Source: Accumulibacter sp. (GTDB taxonomy: Bacteria; Pseudomonadota; Gammaproteobacteria; Burkholderiales; Rhodocyclaceae). Taken from it: DNA of 64,000 nt. Positions 61,654 through 64,000 of this stretch are shown here, piece after piece (position 1 is the first letter of the stretch; every line of letters begins with the position of its first letter). The translations under genes were made by a program, and so were the position numbers. Below the pieces are notes generated by a model, which had not been told where the DNA came from, made no database searches, and saw only the letters and a list, made by a program, of their open reading frames with translations. Location of the stretch: assembly GCA_024235695.1 (NCBI GenBank), contig JACKLX010000004.1:62001-126000 (forward strand), read 5' to 3'.

Positions 61654-63066
61654 ATGAGCTTGCTCGACACCGCGACACGCTGGCTGCCGGCGCTGCTCGC
61701 GGTGCTTCTCGCCAGCGCCCCGGCAGCCCGTGCAGCGGAGCTGCCGAGCGCCGTCAGCGATGCCCTGCAGCAGGCCAACATCCCGCCGCAATCGGTAGGC
61801 ATCGTCGTCCAGGCGGTTGACGGCGGACCGCCGCTGCTTAGCCACAACGCGCGGCAGGCAATGAACCCGGCGTCGGCGATGAAGCTGGTGACCACCTACG
61901 CGGCGCTGGAGATGCTCGGACCGGCACACACCTGGCGCACCGAAGTGCTGGTCGACGCCGCGCCGACCAGCGGCCGGCTCGACGGCAACGTCTATCTGCG
62001 CGGCAGCGGCGACCCCAAGCTCGGCTTCGAACAATTCTGGCTGCTGCTGCGGCAGTTGCGCGCGCATGGCGTCGAGCAGATCAACGGCGACCTGATTCTC
62101 GACCGCAGCGCCTTCGCGCTGCCGGCGCACGATCCCGGCGCCTTCGACAACCAGGCGCTGCGGCCGTACAACGCCGGTCCCGACGCGCTGCTGGTGAACT
62201 TCAAGAGCGTCCGCCTGCTTCTGCAGCCCGACCCGGCACGGAACGCGGTGCGGGTGATCGCCGAACCGCCCAGCGACGGCCTGCGCATCGACAATCAGCT
62301 GAGCCTCGGTCGCGATGCCTGCGGCGACTGGCGCGAACAGATCAGGCCGGCGGTCAACGCCCTGGTCATCGAACTCAGCGGCAGTTTTCCGGCGGCCTGC
62401 GGCGAACGGGCGCTGAGCCTCGCGCCGTGGACTGCCGACGTCCAGACCGAAGGCCTTTTTCGCGCGCTGTGGCGCGAACTCGGTGGCAAGTTCAGCGGCC
62501 GCGTGCGCACGGGCCAGGTGCCGGCCACTGCGCGCACACTGGCCGTTCAGGAATCACCGACGCTTGGCGAGATCGTCCGCGACATCAACAAGTACAGCAA
62601 CAACGTCATGGCCCGCCAGCTGTTCCTGAGCCTCGACAGCGAGCGGCCGGCGACCACCGACGGCGCACGCCGGCAGATCGCCGGCTGGCTGCACGCGAGC
62701 GGCCTGCCACTCCCCGAGCTGTTCATCGACAATGGCTCGGGCCTGTCGCGCGAGGCACGCATCTCGGCCGGCGGTCTGGCACAGCTGCTGGCCGCCGCCT
62801 GGCGAAGCCCGGTGATGCCCGAACTGATTGCCTCGCTGCCGGTAGCCGGCGTCGACGGAACCCTGCGCAAGCGCTTGAAGAACGGCCCGACGGCTGGCCG
62901 CGCGCACCTCAAGACCGGCTATCTCGAGGGGGTGCGGGCGATCGCCGGTTACCTGCTGGACAACAGCGGCAAGCGCTGGATCGTCGTCGGCCTGATCAAC
63001 GACGCGAACGCCAGACTCGGCAAGCCGGCACTCGACGCATTGCTGCTGTGGGTGAGCAGTCGCTGA
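61654..63066 (+). CDS. dacB: D-alanyl-D-alanine carboxypeptidase/endopeptidase (PBP4)
   Basis: 470 residues, S13 peptidase. Signal peptide (LPALLAVLLASAPAARA); active-site Ser74-x-x-Lys77 (NPASAMKLVTTYAALE), SNN at about 316 (NKYSNNVMARQ), KTG at about 420 (HLKTGYLEGVRAIAGYL). It trims or cleaves peptidoglycan stem peptides in the periplasm. 13 bp after the CYTH-CHAD gene, probably co-transcribed. Confidence 0.95.
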   Translation: MSLLDTATRWLPALLAVLLASAPAARAAELPSAVSDALQQANIPPQSVGIVVQAVDGGPPLLSHNARQAMNPASAMKLVTTYAALEMLGPAHTWRTEVLVDAAPTSGRLDGNVYLRGSGDPKLGFEQFWLLLRQLRAHGVEQINGDLILDRSAFALPAHDPGAFDNQALRPYNAGPDALLVNFKSVRLLLQPDPARNAVRVIAEPPSDGLRIDNQLSLGRDACGDWREQIRPAVNALVIELSGSFPAACGERALSLAPWTADVQTEGLFRALWRELGGKFSGRVRTGQVPATARTLAVQESPTLGEIVRDINKYSNNVMARQLFLSLDSERPATTDGARRQIAGWLHASGLPLPELFIDNGSGLSREARISAGGLAQLLAAAWRSPVMPELIASLPVAGVDGTLRKRLKNGPTAGRAHLKTGYLEGVRAIAGYLLDNSGKRWIVVGLINDANARLGKPALDALLLWVSSR

Positions 63067-63123
63067 GCCGATATCGTCCCGGCGCTCGCCGATCGGCGGC
63101 TTTGCCCGCCAAAATGTCGGCCG

Positions 63124-64000
63124 TCAGGCAAGATAGCGGTCGCGCACCAGCGCCGCGAACGCCGCCGCCGGCAGCGGCTTGCTGAACAGATAGCCCTGCC
63201 CGTCGTCGCAACCCCTGGCGCGCAGAAACGCCAGCTGCGCCTCGCTTTCGACGCCCTCGGCAACGGTCCGCAAACCGAGGCTGTGCGCCAGGCTGATGAT
63301 TGCCGTAACGATCGCCGCGTCTTCGGCATCGCTGGCGACGTCGGCGACAAAGGAGCGATGAATCTTCAGCCTGTGCACCCGAAAGCGCTTGAGGTAGCTC
63401 ATCGAGGAATAACCGCTGCCGAAATCGTCGATCGACAGTCGCACGCCCTGCGCGCGCAACTTGTCCATCATCACGATAGCCGCCAAAGGGTTGTCCATCG
63501 CCGCGCTTTCGGTCAGTTCCAGCTCGAGGTAGCGCGCCGGCAACGCCTCGTCATCGAGAATCCGCGACACCAGCTGCGCCAGGTTCGCCTGACGGAACTG
63601 CACGACCGAGAGATTGACGGCGACGCTGATCGGCGGCAAGCCGGCCTGCTGCCACGCCCGCAGCTGCCGGACAGCGGTGCGCAACAGCCATTCGCCAATC
63701 GGCAGGATCAGCCCCGACTCCTCGGCAATCGGGATGAACTCGGCCGGCGAGACCAGGCCCAGCTGCGGGTGCTGCCAGCGCAGCAGCGCCTCGGCGCCGA
63801 TCAGGCAGCGGTCGGCGAGCGCCAGCTGCGCCTGGTAGTGCAGCTGCAGTTGCCCGTGTTCGAGCGCATGCCGCAGGTCGTTCTCGAGCTGCAGCGTGCG
63901 TGCCGAGCGCTCCTGCATCTCGGCGGTGAAGAACCGGTAGGCATTGCGCCCACCCTGCTTGGCGCGGTACATGGCGGTGTCGGCGGACATCGACAAAGCC
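63124..64000 (-). CDS. GGDEF-EAL c-di-GMP phosphodiesterase, 5' part outside window
   Basis: The visible 290 residues start with the end of a GGDEF domain (MSMSADTAMYRAKQGGRNAY RFF) and continue with a full EAL domain: IGAEALLRWQHPQLGLVSP, VNLSVVQF, LELTESAAM, IDDFGSGYSSMSYLKRF, LKIHRSFVADV, TVAEGVESEAQL and GYLFSKPLP. The metal-binding and catalytic residues of active EAL enzymes are present. (LKIDRSF of the family is LKIHRSF here, one acidic residue changed.) N-terminal sensor domains lie beyond 64000. Confidence 0.92.
   Translation of the reverse strand, partial: ALSMSADTAMYRAKQGGRNAYRFFTAEMQERSARTLQLENDLRHALEHGQLQLHYQAQLALADRCLIGAEALLRWQHPQLGLVSPAEFIPIAEESGLILPIGEWLLRTAVRQLRAWQQAGLPPISVAVNLSVVQFRQANLAQLVSRILDDEALPARYLELELTESAAMDNPLAAIVMMDKLRAQGVRLSIDDFGSGYSSMSYLKRFRVHRLKIHRSFVADVASDAEDAAIVTAIISLAHSLGLRTVAEGVESEAQLAFLRARGCDDGQGYLFSKPLPAAAFAALVRDRYLA

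Overview
The window is a high-G+C betaproteobacterial chromosome segment, most likely from the Rhodocyclales and close to 'Candidatus Accumulibacter' (polyphosphate-accumulating organism). The strongest pointer is the gene at 53589-55508, a cytochrome b fused to a plant-type [2Fe-2S] domain and a flavin/NAD(P) reductase module. As I recall, an architecture of this kind was highlighted in the 2006 enhanced-phosphorus-removal sludge metagenome as an Accumulibacter peculiarity. PrpE, AcuI and a CYTH-CHAD polyphosphate-binding protein fit the same lifestyle. I had no database access, so the organism is an inference.

Layout. 1-2.2 kb: pqiA and a fadL-type porin, both broken by single-base indels. 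2.2-6.9 kb: small exported proteins, one with six 15-residue repeats, around an AraC-family regulator. 7.4-9.2 kb: an HBM-HAMP sensor without output domain. 9.2-14.8 kb: both N-end-rule aminoacyl transferases (bpt, aat) behind an Fbp-type ferric iron ABC transporter with Fur-like boxes. 14.8-19.9 kb: NlpC/P60 hydrolase, acuI, a degenerate REC-GGDEF protein and prpE. 20-23.5 kb: transglutaminase-like protein, TerB-like protein, pyruvate kinase. 23.5-28.1 kb: a menE-menF-menD operon. 28.3-33.9 kb: yedK, a cupin, an HDOD-REC-GGDEF protein, and glutathione-dependent formaldehyde detoxification. 33.9-36.1 kb: tRNA-Leu and tRNA-Gly separated by a group II intron placed directly behind the tRNA-Gly terminator. 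36.2-38.1 kb: tonB-exbB-exbD.

38.3-60.1 kb is the most interesting part: a respiratory island. It holds a cytochrome c with an FNR/Dnr box, copper chaperones (SCO twice, PCuAC), two different heme A synthase homologues, heme O synthase, and a CuA-containing heme-copper enzyme. In that enzyme the tyrosine normally cross-linked to a CuB histidine is replaced by glutamine, so it is probably an eNOR-type nitric oxide reductase rather than an oxygen reductase. Next come two paralogous cytochrome b fusions, one carrying two [4Fe-4S] clusters plus an MvhD-like domain, the other [2Fe-2S] plus a flavin/NAD(P) reductase, with an uncharacterised anchored protein between them. The island ends with an HD-GYP protein, a TlpA thioredoxin, a second very divergent heme-copper subunit I and a cysteine-free CRP/FNR-family (Dnr-like) regulator. 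TTGAY-N4-RTCAA palindromes precede the cytochrome c, the CuA enzyme operon and the first cytochrome b fusion. In the last two they sit 41-42 bp upstream of the inferred start, the class II activator position. I read this as a low-oxygen/NO-responsive electron-transfer module that handles NO and moves electrons between quinol, iron-sulfur carriers and NAD(P).

60.1-64 kb: CYTH-CHAD protein, a PBP4-type DacB and the C-terminal part of a GGDEF-EAL protein cut by the window edge. No CRISPR array, rRNA, prophage or DDE insertion sequence was seen.
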